A stretch of 64,000 bases of DNA from the NCBI RefSeq assembly GCF_002982075.1, contig NZ_PUEJ01000001.1, positions 62,001 through 126,000 on the forward strand, given 5' to 3'. A program made the translations under genes and the position numbers. Numbering within the stretch: the first letter of the stretch is position 1; every line of letters begins with the position of its first letter. Below, in pieces: positions 34,529 through 44,598 of this stretch. The notes below the pieces were generated by a model. That model did no database searches, was not told the origin of the DNA, and was given only the letters and a program-made list of their open reading frames with translations. The stretch is from Labrys okinawensis. Lineage in GTDB: Bacteria; Pseudomonadota; Alphaproteobacteria; Rhizobiales; Labraceae.

Positions 34529-36325
34529 ATGGCCGGAACCGTCGGCGACTTCATCGTGGATCGCCTGTATGCGTGGGGCGTGCGCCGGATTTTCGGCTAT
34601 CCCGGCGATGGCATCAACGGCGTGTTTGGCGCTCTGAATCGCTCCGATGGCAAGATCGAGTTCATCCAGGCAAGGCACGAGGAAATGGCGGCCTTCATGG
34701 CTGCAGCCCATGCCAAATTTACGGGCGAACTCGGCGTGTGCATCGCGACCTCCGGCCCGGGTGCCTCGCATTTGCTGACCGGATTGTATGATGCCAACCT
34801 CGACCATGTCCCGGTTCTCGCCCTTGTCGGCCAGCAATCTCGGGACGCCTTGGGCGGGCATTATCAGCAGGAACTGGATCTGACGAGCATGTTCAAGGAC
34901 GTGGCCGGTGCCTTCGTTCAGCAGGCTTCGTCCGTTCCGCAGGTCCGCCATCTGATGGATCGCGCCATCCGCATTGCGCTCGGCGAGCGCAAGGTGACGG
35001 CCGTGATCATTCCCAACGACCTGCAGCGTCTTGAATACGAGGATCCTCCTCGCAAGCACGGCACGCTGCATTCAGGCGTAGGATATGCCGGCCCGAGGGT
35101 GATGCCGGAGGACAAAGATCTGCAAAAGGCGGCCGATGTTCTCAACGCCGGCTCGAAAGTAGCGATTCTCGTCGGAGCCGGGGCTCTCGGGGCGGAGGAG
35201 GAAGTCTCGGCCATCGCCGGGCTTTTGCAGGCGGGCATTGCCAAGGCTCTCCTGGGCAAGGCTGTCGTTCCCGACGATCAGCCGCATGTCACGGGCGCGA
35301 TCGGCCTGTTGGGGACCGGACCGAGCTACCGCATGATGAACAGCTGCGACACCCTCCTCGTTATCGGCTCCGGCTTTCCCTATGCCGAGTTCCTTCCCGA
35401 GGAGGGACAGGCGAGGGGCGTGCAGATCGACATCTCGCCTGCGATGCTTTCGCTGCGCTATCCCATGGAGGTCAACCTCGTCGGAGATGCCAGGCACACG
35501 CTCCGGGCGCTGTTGCCGTTGATCCAGGAAAAGGCCGACGCGGACTGGCGGCGTTCCATCGAAGAGGACGTGACGGAGTGGTGGAATATATTGGAGGAGA
35601 GGGCCATGCGGCCCGCCAATCCGGTCAATCCGCAACGGGTGGTGTGGGAATTGTCCTCACGCCTGCCTGAGCGGGCTATCATCACGAGCGATTCAGGTTC
35701 ATGCGCCAATTGGTTTGCGCGCGATCTGAAACTGAGATCCGGCATGATGGCTTCTCTTTCGGGCGGATTGGCCTCGATGGGTGCGGCGGTTCCCTATGCG
35801 ATCGCCGCAAAGCTCGCTCATCCGGACCGGCCGATCATTGCCCTGGTCGGGGATGGCGCAATGCAGATGAACAATATGGGGGAGTTGATCACCATTGCCA
35901 AATATTGGCGGACATGGGCGAATCCCTGTCTGGTCATCTGCGTTTTCAACAATCAGGATCTGAATCAGGTAACCTGGGAGCAGCGCGTGATGGAGGGCGA
36001 TCCAAAATTCGACGCCTCCCAACAAATTCCTGACGTGCCCTATCACCGTTTCGCAGAGCTGATCGGGCTTAAAGGTCTATTGGTCGACAGGCCCGAGGAT
36101 CTCGGACAGGCTTGGCAGGCGGCCCTTTCGAGCGACAGGCCCACTGTGCTGGAAGTCAAGACCGATCCCGAAGTATTCCCGCTGCCGCCACATATTACAT
36201 TTGAGCAGGCGGTGCATTTTTCCGAGATGCTGCTCAAGGGTGATCCGCGAAGCGGCAATATTCTAGCCAATACGGCGAGGCAGTTATATTCAACTCTGCT
36301 CGGCGGGCGCCACAAGCGCAATTGA
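34529..36325 (+). CDS. ThDP-dependent enzyme of the pyruvate oxidase/PoxB family
   Basis: 598 aa with the three domains of the acetolactate synthase/pyruvate oxidase family. The N-terminal PYR domain has RHEEMAAFMA (catalytic Glu) and ATSGPGASHLLTGLYDA. The middle Rossmann-like domain is about residues 190-340. The C-terminal domain has GDGAMQMNNMGELITIAKYW ... FNNQDLNQV, the ThDP/Mg motif. The ATG at 34529 is preceded by AGGAGATGGTC. Probably a pyruvate dehydrogenase (quinone)-like or related 2-oxoacid decarboxylase; substrate and quinone use unproven. EcfG control suggests an overflow route to acetate under stress. Confidence 0.88.
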   Translation: MAGTVGDFIVDRLYAWGVRRIFGYPGDGINGVFGALNRSDGKIEFIQARHEEMAAFMAAAHAKFTGELGVCIATSGPGASHLLTGLYDANLDHVPVLALVGQQSRDALGGHYQQELDLTSMFKDVAGAFVQQASSVPQVRHLMDRAIRIALGERKVTAVIIPNDLQRLEYEDPPRKHGTLHSGVGYAGPRVMPEDKDLQKAADVLNAGSKVAILVGAGALGAEEEVSAIAGLLQAGIAKALLGKAVVPDDQPHVTGAIGLLGTGPSYRMMNSCDTLLVIGSGFPYAEFLPEEGQARGVQIDISPAMLSLRYPMEVNLVGDARHTLRALLPLIQEKADADWRRSIEEDVTEWWNILEERAMRPANPVNPQRVVWELSSRLPERAIITSDSGSCANWFARDLKLRSGMMASLSGGLASMGAAVPYAIAAKLAHPDRPIIALVGDGAMQMNNMGELITIAKYWRTWANPCLVICVFNNQDLNQVTWEQRVMEGDPKFDASQQIPDVPYHRFAELIGLKGLLVDRPEDLGQAWQAALSSDRPTVLEVKTDPEVFPLPPHITFEQAVHFSEMLLKGDPRSGNILANTARQLYSTLLGGRHKRN

Positions 36326-37182
36326 CGCCTAAATCAACGCCTGGGGAAGTCCAGCCCGCCCATGCAATCAGGCCGATGAACATTCGACATGGCAAATGAG
36401 GAAGTTTGCCATGCCCCCTGCTTCGCGTCGAGCCTGGCCCATAGACGAACCGCGCCGCCGCCAAGCGGCCGAAAAAACCACCCGCAGGTCTACGGTTACT
36501 GGCTTGGCTGTGATTTATGACGGCGAAGTGACAAAGAGCGACAGGGATGCCCTAGAGATCGTTCGCGACTGGGGCATGAAGTTCAAGGCGCGTCGATCGG
36601 CCGGACTAGCGAGGGTGTCGGCTTAAATCTGGATGCATGGTATAGTTTCCGGATTTCTTGCCAAAGACATTGGTGGTTCAAATAGCTACTATCGGTTTGA
36701 TCGATTATCTGCTTGCAAGGCTATCCTCAGCCCAAATTTTTGCGCGGTGTTGTTGATGAAAGCGCACGGATATGCACTTCAGGAATAATTCCCGACAGCC
36801 AACACCATGCTGCTGCCAGGGACCCTGTCGAAGGAGCCCTTCTACAGGAAAGAAATGCATTCGGCACTCGACCAGATCCGAATCCATCGATCTTAGGCTT
36901 TGTGCTAGTCCTGGTATTGTTCGAGATAGATCTATTATTTCGATGCATGTGTTGCGTATTATGAAATCTATTTTAGAAAAAAGTAAAAATAACTATAAGT
37001 TAAATTAATTCTATAGAAGTTGAACTGATTTAATATATAGACCAAATTTTGACGAAATGGAAGGGTGTATATAGATATTATTCGGAATTTTCATGCTATA
37101 CTAGCTGATATACTGAGCGCGATTTGGAGAATGATATGTTGAATGCATCAACATTACCGGGCTCCCACGGAGATACGCTGGG
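36326..37182. other. Long intergenic region with hairpin and AT-rich island
   Basis: A perfect 9-bp inverted repeat CATGGCAAA/TTTGCCATG with an 8-nt loop lies at 36388-36413, 62 nt after the ThDP gene stop, and is a candidate terminator. A 76-codon frame at 36396-36626 has no ribosome site or recognisable domain, so I do not call it. From about 36900 to 37130 the DNA turns very AT-rich, unlike anything around it. Confidence 0.5.
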
Positions 37183-39273
37183 GTGCTAGAGGAACCTGTC
37201 GAGGTCACGGCTTCCGAACCGCTTTTTGGTTCGTCAAGCGTTTGGTCCATTCTCGGCTGTCTGAGGACGCCCGTATGGGTGTTCGACATCGACGATAGCT
37301 GCGTTCTCTGGGCCAATGCGGCCGCCATCGACGTATGGCAGGCTGCGACCCTGCGTGAACTTCGGGCGCGGGACATGAAGAGCGACATGTCAGCCTCGGT
37401 GGCCAAGCGCCTGCGCCAATATCAAGAGGATTTCGAGCGGACGAACATTTCCTTTACGGAGCTTTGGACAATCTATCCGGGCGGCCGTCCAACGACGTTG
37501 CATGTTCGGTATAGCGGCGTGAGATTGCGTAACGGACGCATGGCGATGCTGTGCGAAGCTCTAGGGGAGCCTTCGGAGACACCGGAGACTTTGCGTAGTG
37601 CCGAAGCTCTGCTGCACACGCAGATGATGATTTCTTTATATACCGAAGACGGATTGCTGCTCTATGAGAATCCGGCTGCACGCCATACGCGAGAGCCCAA
37701 CGACCGATCATTGTCGGCGCGCTATGCAGACCAGAATGACTTTGTGCAGTTGAGCAAAACTCTGTCCCGCGATGGTGAATCTCGGAGGATCGTACGCATA
37801 CGTACGACCCACGGCGTCCGTTGGCACGAGGTGACGGCGCGCAGGTGCCGGGACGCCGTTACCGGATCACCTGCTTGTCTGGTGAGCGAGGTCGATCTCA
37901 CCGATCTCAAGGAAACCGAGGAGAGGGCACGATTCCTCGCCTATCACGACGTGCTAACCGGCCTGCCCAATCGGACTTCGGCCATGAGGGATTTCCCCAT
38001 GCGACTGGAGGCTGCCCTCCTGGCTGCCGAGCGCGTCGCGATAATGTTCCTCGACCTGGATTACTTCAAGACGATCAACGATTCTCTCGGGCATTCGGTG
38101 GGTGATGAAGTCCTGATCGAGGTGGCCGATCGGCTCAAAAAGGTCGTCGGCCGCAGCGGGGCTGTGGCGCGCCTGGGAGGAGACGAATTCTTGATCATGG
38201 CGCGAAGCGGCAAGCGTTCCGATCGATTTGAACGAACTGCACAAGCCATTCTGTCGGCTTTCGCCAAGCCGTTAAAGATATCCGGGCGAACATTGACGAT
38301 CTCTCCGAGCATCGGCATCAGCGTCTTCCCGGACGATGGAAGCAGCATCGACGCGCTGATGCGTCACTCGGATCTTGCCTTGTACAAAGCCAAGGAAGAT
38401 GGACGCAATTGCTTTCGCTACTTCACCAAATCCCTCCAGGAGAGGGCGCAGGTCAGGATCGACTTGGAATCGGACATTCGGCGCGCGCTGCACAACCAGG
38501 AGTTCGAACTGTTCTTTCAGCCGCGTGTTTCGACGAAGACGCTGCAGATCGTCGGTGCGGAGGCCCTCATTCGTTGGCGGCATCCCCTCAGAGGGTTGAT
38601 CATGCCGTCCGAGTTCATCCCTCTGTGCGAGGAGACGAACATGATCAACCAGCTTGGCGACTGGGTATTGGAGGTAGCGATCGAACGCCAGGTGTCCTGG
38701 CGGCGCAAGGGATATCCCTTGTCCATTTCGGCGAATTTGTCTCCTCGCCAGTTGCGCAGCCGTGACGTGATTGCCAAGCTTGCGGCGGTGATGGAGCGCA
38801 CGGGCTGTGCGCCGGGCGATATCGAACTTGAAATTACCGAATCCACCATCATGGAGAGCGGCCAAGGCCCCGACGGCATCATTTCTCAACTGAAGAATCT
38901 GGGCGTGAGGCTGGCCATCGACGACTTTGGGACCGGCTACTCGAATCTGGCCTATCTGCAAAATTTCCCGATAAGCTGCCTTAAAATAGACCGGTCGTTC
39001 ATTGCCGAGCTCACCCGCAACGACGCCATTGCCGAATTCATTATTTCCATGTGCAGGCTGATGGATATTCATGTCGTAGCCGAAGGCGTCGAGACTTTGG
39101 AGCAATTGAATTGGCTGAGAGCGAGAGGTTGCCAGGAGTTTCAGGGGCACTACTTCGGAAGCGCGGTGCCGGCGGCCGAGTTCGAGCGGCTACTCGAGCT
39201 GCAGCATGCGCTGCCGAAGGAGACGGCAATCCCAGTGGCTGATTGTCAGCCGGTGAAGGCCGGGCACTCCTAG
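37183..39273 (+). CDS. PAS-GGDEF-EAL cyclic-di-GMP signalling protein
   Basis: 696 aa. Two PAS-like sensor regions (about 20-125 and 135-245), a GGDEF domain with intact LGGDEF at 331-336, and an EAL domain with E460-A461-L462 and DDFGTGYS at 580-587. The RxxD inhibitory site upstream of GGDEF is missing (RSGA). Both active sites look usable, so it may make or degrade c-di-GMP according to the PAS signal. No membrane segments: a cytoplasmic sensor. The GTG start, with GGAG about ten bases upstream, is uncertain. Confidence 0.9.
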   Translation: MLEEPVEVTASEPLFGSSSVWSILGCLRTPVWVFDIDDSCVLWANAAAIDVWQAATLRELRARDMKSDMSASVAKRLRQYQEDFERTNISFTELWTIYPGGRPTTLHVRYSGVRLRNGRMAMLCEALGEPSETPETLRSAEALLHTQMMISLYTEDGLLLYENPAARHTREPNDRSLSARYADQNDFVQLSKTLSRDGESRRIVRIRTTHGVRWHEVTARRCRDAVTGSPACLVSEVDLTDLKETEERARFLAYHDVLTGLPNRTSAMRDFPMRLEAALLAAERVAIMFLDLDYFKTINDSLGHSVGDEVLIEVADRLKKVVGRSGAVARLGGDEFLIMARSGKRSDRFERTAQAILSAFAKPLKISGRTLTISPSIGISVFPDDGSSIDALMRHSDLALYKAKEDGRNCFRYFTKSLQERAQVRIDLESDIRRALHNQEFELFFQPRVSTKTLQIVGAEALIRWRHPLRGLIMPSEFIPLCEETNMINQLGDWVLEVAIERQVSWRRKGYPLSISANLSPRQLRSRDVIAKLAAVMERTGCAPGDIELEITESTIMESGQGPDGIISQLKNLGVRLAIDDFGTGYSNLAYLQNFPISCLKIDRSFIAELTRNDAIAEFIISMCRLMDIHVVAEGVETLEQLNWLRARGCQEFQGHYFGSAVPAAEFERLLELQHALPKETAIPVADCQPVKAGHS

Positions 39274-39863
39274 GGAGGGTGCCAATCCATTCAGCCTCGG
39301 TCGTTTCGACTCGAATGACCAGCGCCGGCAAGCCGGCAGCCCGATAGCACGAGCGGCGGTACCATCCTGCTGAAAACTCCCGCTTCCCGGCGAAAGCGGG
39401 AGCGAACACGCCAGGACTCCGAGCGCCGGACCGTTGCGGCAATTTGTATGAGTCTCGGCCGCTATCCGCAGTCCTTTCGTTCCATCTTGTGCCGGCCACC
39501 CCGCGACTTGAATTTGACTAGCCGCCGGCGGGGCACGGCTGAATGGAAGAGTGCAGTGCGGCGAACAGATCATTGCAGTCATTACACGGCAATTTGGCCG
39601 TCGCCACGGCCAAACTACAGCCGGTTGCCTGTCGCGCTTGCAACGCGCGACATGGATATAGCTGCCAATTTGATTTGTCCTGATTGAATTAAACTCGGGA
39701 CTTTAAAGAAGAAGAACTTCCTGCCTGCCGAGTCGAGAGGCGCGAGAACGGTGCCGTGATTTCGGAAATTCTTACAAATTTAAATTAAGTGATAATATTA
39801 AAAATGTGGAAATCTCGATTTAGGGCCACATTGGTATTTTTTTACTTCCATTGGAGTCGTGTC
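39274..39863. other. Intergenic region upstream of nrdJ
   Basis: A hairpin at 39377-39402 (CTCCCGCTT/AAGCGGGAG, 8-nt loop) lies about 100 nt after the GGDEF-EAL stop and may terminate it. The last 150 nt before nrdJ are AT-rich and presumably hold its promoter. I found no FNR/FixK, NrdR or B12-riboswitch pattern. Confidence 0.45.
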
Positions 39864-42800
39864 ATGCAAATAAACCCGCTGCATACTGCTGGTACCGACG
39901 ACCCGTACATGCTGCTGTCATTCAAGGAAGCCGCCAGTGAAATCCGAAATACGGACGGAACGGTTATCTTCCAATTTCCCCGGATCATAAGCCCTCGGAA
40001 TTGGAGTCAGGTCGCGATTGACATCGTCGCCAGGCGATATCTGCGCAAGGGAGATGTGCCGGCCTGCTTGCGCACGGTGCCCGAGGACGGCGTTCCATCT
40101 TGGCTCTGGCGATCGATGCCGGATGAAGAGGCGTTGCGGCTTCTGCCGGAAAGTGACCGGTATGGGAGCGAAACGGATCTGCGCAAGGTCTTCGATCGAA
40201 TAGCGGGTGCGACGACCTATTGGGGATGGAAACATCATTATTTCACGACCGAAACGGATGCCCGTTCTTTTTTCGATGAATATCGATTTCTGCTGGCTTC
40301 CCAAAAGATAGCGCCCAACACACCCCAATGGTTCAATACAGGCCTGCATTGGGCCTATGGCATAGAGGGCTCTTCCCAGGGCCATTTCTTCTATGACGAG
40401 GACGCGCAGCAGGTCATCTCGTCGGCAAATGCCTATGAGCGGCCCCAAACGCATTCCTGCTTCATTCAATCCGTGGCGGACGATCTCGTGAGCGAGGGAG
40501 GCATCCTGCAGCACATTGCCGATGAAGCGCGCATCGCAAAGCTCGGATCGGGAACGGGGGCGAACTATTCCGACATCCGTGGTGCGGACGAAGATTTGGC
40601 CGCGGGGGGCAAGGCTTGCGGGCTGATAGCCGTCTTGCGCGCCAGCGATCGTGCCGCGGGCCTGGTCACCGCCAACGGATCGACGCGCCAATCCTCAAAG
40701 ATGGTGATTGTCGACATCGACCACCCCGACATCGAGGAATTCATCAACTGGAAGGTGAAGGAGGAACAAAAGGTGGCTTTCCTCGTGGCCGGATCGAGAT
40801 CGTCGGCCAGGCATCTGAATGCCATCGTCAAGGCTTGTCGAGATGGGGAGGGCGCTGCCAATTGCGATCCTCTGCGCAACACCGAACTCAACAGGCAGAT
40901 CCATCTCGCCCGTGAAGCTCAGATCCCGGAAAACTATATAGACAGGGTGATCGAACTCGTGCGGCAGGGGTGCCCGCCGGACGATCTTCCGATCTACGAT
41001 ACGGATTGGAACGGTGAAGCCTATTTCACTGTGGCTGGGCAGAACGCCAACAACGCGGTGCGCGTCTCAAACGAGTTCCTCCGCTCGATCGAGCAGGGAT
41101 CGTCGTGGACGCTGCGGGCACGCAAAGATCGCCAGGCCATGAAGTCGGTCCCGGCCCGTAAATTGTGGGAGCAGATCGCCTATTCGGCCTGGGCGGCAGG
41201 CGATCCGGGCGTGCACTTCTCGACGACCATCGACGAGTGGCACACCTGCCCGGTGGCGGGGCCTATCCGGGGATCGAATTCCTGCTCCGAATTTCTGTTC
41301 CTGGATGACACCGGAACGACCCTTGCTGCGATCAATCTGATGCAGTTTCGCGGGGCCGATGGACGACTGGATCTCGATGGCTTCGAGCATACATGCCGCT
41401 TGGCGACGCTGATGCTCGAGATTACCGTAGCCATGGCCCAATATCCCTCCCGCAACATCGCCTTGCGCACTTATCAGTATAGGCCGATCGGGCTTGGTTT
41501 CGCCAATCTCGGTGGACTGCTCATGGCATCGGCCATTCCCTATGACTCCGACGAAGGCAGGGCCCTGGGCGGAGCGATGACGGCGATTATGGCGGGTGTG
41601 TGCTATGCCACTTCCGCGCAGATCGCCGCGGAAAAGGGGGCATTTGCCGGCTTCGCAGCCAATCGCGATCCGATGTTGCGGGTTATACGCAATCATCGGC
41701 GCGCAGCTCACGGCCAGACGGGCGGCTATGAGGGCTTGTCCATCCCGCCCGTGCCCTTGAATCACGCTACGCTGGTGCGGAAGGTTCCGGATGGGGGCCG
41801 TCTGCTCGAACATGCCGTCAGGGCTTGGGACCGGGCCTTGGCGCTGGGAGAGCAGTTCGGCTATCGCAATGCCCAGGCGACGGTGCTTGCGCCGACCGGC
41901 ACGACAGGACTGGTCATGGATTGCGATACGAACGGCATCGAGCCTGACTTCGCTCTGGTCAAGTTGAAGAAACTCACCGGTGGCGGCTATCTCAAAATCA
42001 TCAATCGGGCGGTCCCCGTGGCGCTGCGATCGCTGGGTTATGATGAAACTCAGATCTGCGATATCGAGGCCTATGCAACGGGGCGCCAATCGCTGGAGGG
42101 CGCGCCGGATATCAATCGCCTCACGCTGAAGGCAAAGGGGTTCACCGACGAGCGGCTCGATGCCGTCGAAAGGGCTTTGGCCGGCGCTTTCGATATTCGC
42201 TCTGCGTTCACACAGTGGACGATCGGTCGGGATTTTCTGCTCCAGACGTTGAAGATCCCCGCCGCCCGCCTCGCGGACCCGGCTTTCGACCTGCTGACCT
42301 ATCTGGACTATGACGAGGCTGCGATAGAGCGGGCCAATATTCATGTTTGCGGCACCATGACACTGGAGGGGGCGCCCCACCTCAAGCCGGAACATTTGCC
42401 GGTGTTCGATTGCGCCAACCAATGCGGGCGTTATGGCAAGCGCCATCTTTCGGTCGACGGCCACCTGCGGATGATGGCCGCTGCGCAGCCGTTCATCTCC
42501 GGAGCGATATCGAAGACGGTCAATATGCCCCGCACGGCGACAGTCGAGGACTGCAAGACCGCTCTGGTCAAATCCTGGCATCTGTCCTTGAAGGCAAACG
42601 CGCTCTACAGGGACGGCTCCAAATTGTCGCAGCCCCTCAACGCTCAGACTTCCTCGGTCCGCCGAGACGAAATGCCAGCCGAGGAGACATCCGACCGCCA
42701 TCCACCAATCCAACTCACGGCCGCGAAAGCTCACCTGTTGTCTCCAGCGGGCGTCCCCTCGACCTTTCAGGCAGGATGGCAGCCGCAGTTTCCCAAAAAG

Positions 42801-42980
42801 CTGACGGATTTTCCGGTCGTGGGACTGCGCGAGCCGACGACATTCAAGGAAAAAGCGCCACGTCATTCGCTGAACGTGACCTGGGATACGAGCCGGCTCC
42901 AAATCTCGCTGCCTCTAACGGGACCGTCGCAAATGGCCTCGTTCATCAACCGACAAACATCTGGAGCCAAGGTCGCCTAG
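39864..42980 (+). CDS. nrdJ: B12-dependent class II ribonucleotide reductase, C-terminally atypical
   Basis: 1038 aa from the ATG at 39864, which has GGAG seven bases upstream (a GTG 75 nt earlier is unsupported). It reduces ribonucleotides by an adenosylcobalamin radical and needs no oxygen. THSCFIQ gives the first redox Cys (C199); SNSCSEF gives N472, thiyl C474 and E476; [21 protein letters not shown] and the [16 protein letters not shown] block end the catalytic core near residue 928. The remaining 110 residues contain no cysteine, so the usual C-terminal CxxC shuttle and zinc domain of long alphaproteobacterial NrdJ proteins are missing. It may be a second, specialised copy. Confidence 0.9.
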   Translation: MQINPLHTAGTDDPYMLLSFKEAASEIRNTDGTVIFQFPRIISPRNWSQVAIDIVARRYLRKGDVPACLRTVPEDGVPSWLWRSMPDEEALRLLPESDRYGSETDLRKVFDRIAGATTYWGWKHHYFTTETDARSFFDEYRFLLASQKIAPNTPQWFNTGLHWAYGIEGSSQGHFFYDEDAQQVISSANAYERPQTHSCFIQSVADDLVSEGGILQHIADEARIAKLGSGTGANYSDIRGADEDLAAGGKACGLIAVLRASDRAAGLVTANGSTRQSSKMVIVDIDHPDIEEFINWKVKEEQKVAFLVAGSRSSARHLNAIVKACRDGEGAANCDPLRNTELNRQIHLAREAQIPENYIDRVIELVRQGCPPDDLPIYDTDWNGEAYFTVAGQNANNAVRVSNEFLRSIEQGSSWTLRARKDRQAMKSVPARKLWEQIAYSAWAAGDPGVHFSTTIDEWHTCPVAGPIRGSNSCSEFLFLDDTGTTLAAINLMQFRGADGRLDLDGFEHTCRLATLMLEITVAMAQYPSRNIALRTYQYRPIGLGFANLGGLLMASAIPYDSDEGRALGGAMTAIMAGVCYATSAQIAAEKGAFAGFAANRDPMLRVIRNHRRAAHGQTGGYEGLSIPPVPLNHATLVRKVPDGGRLLEHAVRAWDRALALGEQFGYRNAQATVLAPTGTTGLVMDCDTNGIEPDFALVKLKKLTGGGYLKIINRAVPVALRSLGYDETQICDIEAYATGRQSLEGAPDINRLTLKAKGFTDERLDAVERALAGAFDIRSAFTQWTIGRDFLLQTLKIPAARLADPAFDLLTYLDYDEAAIERANIHVCGTMTLEGAPHLKPEHLPVFDCANQCGRYGKRHLSVDGHLRMMAAAQPFISGAISKTVNMPRTATVEDCKTALVKSWHLSLKANALYRDGSKLSQPLNAQTSSVRRDEMPAEETSDRHPPIQLTAAKAHLLSPAGVPSTFQAGWQPQFPKKLTDFPVVGLREPTTFKEKAPRHSLNVTWDTSRLQISLPLTGPSQMASFINRQTSGAKVA

Positions 42981-43146
42981 GTTGATGCACCGGCTGGAAC
43001 CGCGCCTTCGTCCGGCAAGGCATCCGCGATCGCCCAGTCACGCAGCTTTCGCAGCTTGTGCCGGGGCGATCGCTATTCGGCGCGTATGACTCAGGCAGCG
43101 GGCCTCTGGCGGGCAAATCCAGCGGCCCGCTTCCATGCTGACCGAC

Positions 43147-43173
43147 GGACTGGCCCCCCGGGGGGGCCGGTCC
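43147..43173. repeat. GC-rich palindrome downstream of nrdJ
   Basis: GGACTGGCCCCCC followed by GGGGGGGCCGGTCC forms a near-perfect 13-bp inverted repeat with one G-T pair, 167 nt after the nrdJ stop. Possible terminator for nrdJ, though without a U-run. The flanking 42981-43324 shows no gene. Confidence 0.4.
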
Positions 43174-43324
43174 GGCCCCGAGATCGTGTCGTCCACGAAG
43201 CTCTTGCGTGCATCGAAAAGACCATAGAGGGCGCGCGACGAAAGTCGGCTGAGCGCAACCGCGTCCCGATTGAATTGCGCATGCTTCGACACCACTCGAC
43301 AACGAGGCCAAACCTTGCTCGACT

Positions 43325-43462
43325 CTACGGGGATTGATCGAGTGCGTGTGGAGGTGCCTGGCCCTGGAAGAGATAATTCTGGCGGTAGACGAGCAAGTAC
43401 CACCCGGCAATCAGGACGATTGCCAGGACGAAGATTGTCACCAGCCAATTCCGGGGAGCCAT
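43325..43462 (-). CDS. Putative 45-aa single-pass membrane protein
   Basis: The frame from the ATG at 43462 to TAG at 43325 encodes a short N-terminus (MAPRNW), one strongly hydrophobic segment (LVTIFVLAIVLIAGWYLLV), then a polar tail ending ALDQSP. The pattern is typical of one-helix membrane proteins. There is no clear ribosome site, and I recognise no family. Confidence 0.4.
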   Translation of the reverse strand: MAPRNWLVTIFVLAIVLIAGWYLLVYRQNYLFQGQAPPHALDQSP

Positions 43463-43552
43463 GAGCCGAACTTTCGTAAGACGAGGGCCGGGGGCTCCTA
43501 ACTTCCGGAGGCAGAGAATGTTCGAGAGCGGGCGACGCAGTCGCTGCGGGCA

Positions 43553-44587
43553 TTATCGCCCTGTCTTGAGGGATCTCGTGCCGAATATGGTCGCCCATGA
43601 CAGCCGCTGCTTGCGCAGAAGCATGATGGCATCGATCACCACCACGATCACGAGGACGAGGCCGATCACCGAACTTTGCCATTCGGAGGGGACTTCGAAG
43701 AGATTGAAGGCATTCGTCATCAGGCTGATGAAGCCCACACCCAGCATGGCCCCGATCAGCGAGCCCTTCCCGCCGGCGATGCTGCCCCCACCCACGAGGC
43801 AGGCGATGATGATGTTCATCTCCAGTCCGACGCCGAGATAGCGATTGGCCATGCCGATGCGCGCGGTGACCAACACGCCGGCCAGCGCTGCCATCAAGCC
43901 GGAAAAGACGAAGACGCCGATGCGCAGGCGGGTGGCGTTGATGCCGATCATGGCGGCCGCTTCGGGATTGCCGCCAAGAAAATAGAGCCGGCGCCCGAGC
44001 ACGGTGCGGCGCAGGATGAACTCGCCGGCAATGACCAGGGCCAGCGCGAAGATGAACATGCCATAGATCCCGAAGACCTGGCCGTTGCCGAGCAAAGTGA
44101 AGGCAGCCGGAAATTCGGTGAAACCGCCGAGACCGGTGCCGATCAGCATGACCTCGACCAGCCCGCGGACCATATACATCATGCCAAGCGTGGCGATGAG
44201 GTGGTTGATCCGGAAGACCGCGACGAGGATGCCGTTGGCGAGTCCGATCACGCTGCCGACTGCCAGTCCGCAGACGATGGCTCCGGCCATGCCGTAGCCG
44301 GCCGACAGCACATAGGCGGTGACGATGCCGGACAGACCCATGATCGCGCCGACAGACAGATCGAACAGGCCGGTGACGAAAAGCACCATCATGCCGATGG
44401 CGATGATCATGTTCGGTGCCAGGCTGGTCTGCAGCGAGTCGAGATTGTTGGCGTTGAGGAAGGCTGGTGCGCCGAAAGCCAATAGGAACACGAGTGCGGC
44501 CACGACGCCGAGCGTGACCGCCTCCTGCTCCAGTCGCCAGCGCTTCAGAAAGGGCATCGTCTTGGGGGTGGCGGAACCGGCTGCCAT
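43553..44587 (-). CDS. Sugar ABC transporter permease (RbsC-like) 2
   Basis: 344 aa, about ten hydrophobic helices. FDLSVGAIMGLSGIV and the later LVGGGSIAGGKGSLIGAMLGV are the BPD_transp_2 signature of ribose/xylose-type permeases. The start at 44587 is fixed by AAGGAAACAGCC. It is the last gene of a binding protein-ATPase-permease-permease operon (48199 to 43553). Its partner permease ends 11 nt upstream. Confidence 0.9.
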   Translation of the reverse strand: MAAGSATPKTMPFLKRWRLEQEAVTLGVVAALVFLLAFGAPAFLNANNLDSLQTSLAPNMIIAIGMMVLFVTGLFDLSVGAIMGLSGIVTAYVLSAGYGMAGAIVCGLAVGSVIGLANGILVAVFRINHLIATLGMMYMVRGLVEVMLIGTGLGGFTEFPAAFTLLGNGQVFGIYGMFIFALALVIAGEFILRRTVLGRRLYFLGGNPEAAAMIGINATRLRIGVFVFSGLMAALAGVLVTARIGMANRYLGVGLEMNIIIACLVGGGSIAGGKGSLIGAMLGVGFISLMTNAFNLFEVPSEWQSSVIGLVLVIVVVIDAIMLLRKQRLSWATIFGTRSLKTGR

Positions 44588-44598
44588 GGCTGTTTCCT

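Noticed and set aside
36396..36626. 76-codon frame after the ThDP enzyme gene
   Set aside because: No ribosome site, no recognisable domain, and it overlaps the candidate terminator hairpin.
39274..39863. Possible FNR/FixK, NrdR or cobalamin-riboswitch control of nrdJ
   Set aside because: No TTGAT-N4-ATCAA, no paired NrdR boxes and no B12-box-like sequence could be found by eye.
41067..42902. Minus-strand open frame of about 610 codons opposite nrdJ
   Set aside because: Shadow of the nrdJ coding strand in high-GC codons; no motifs or start signal.
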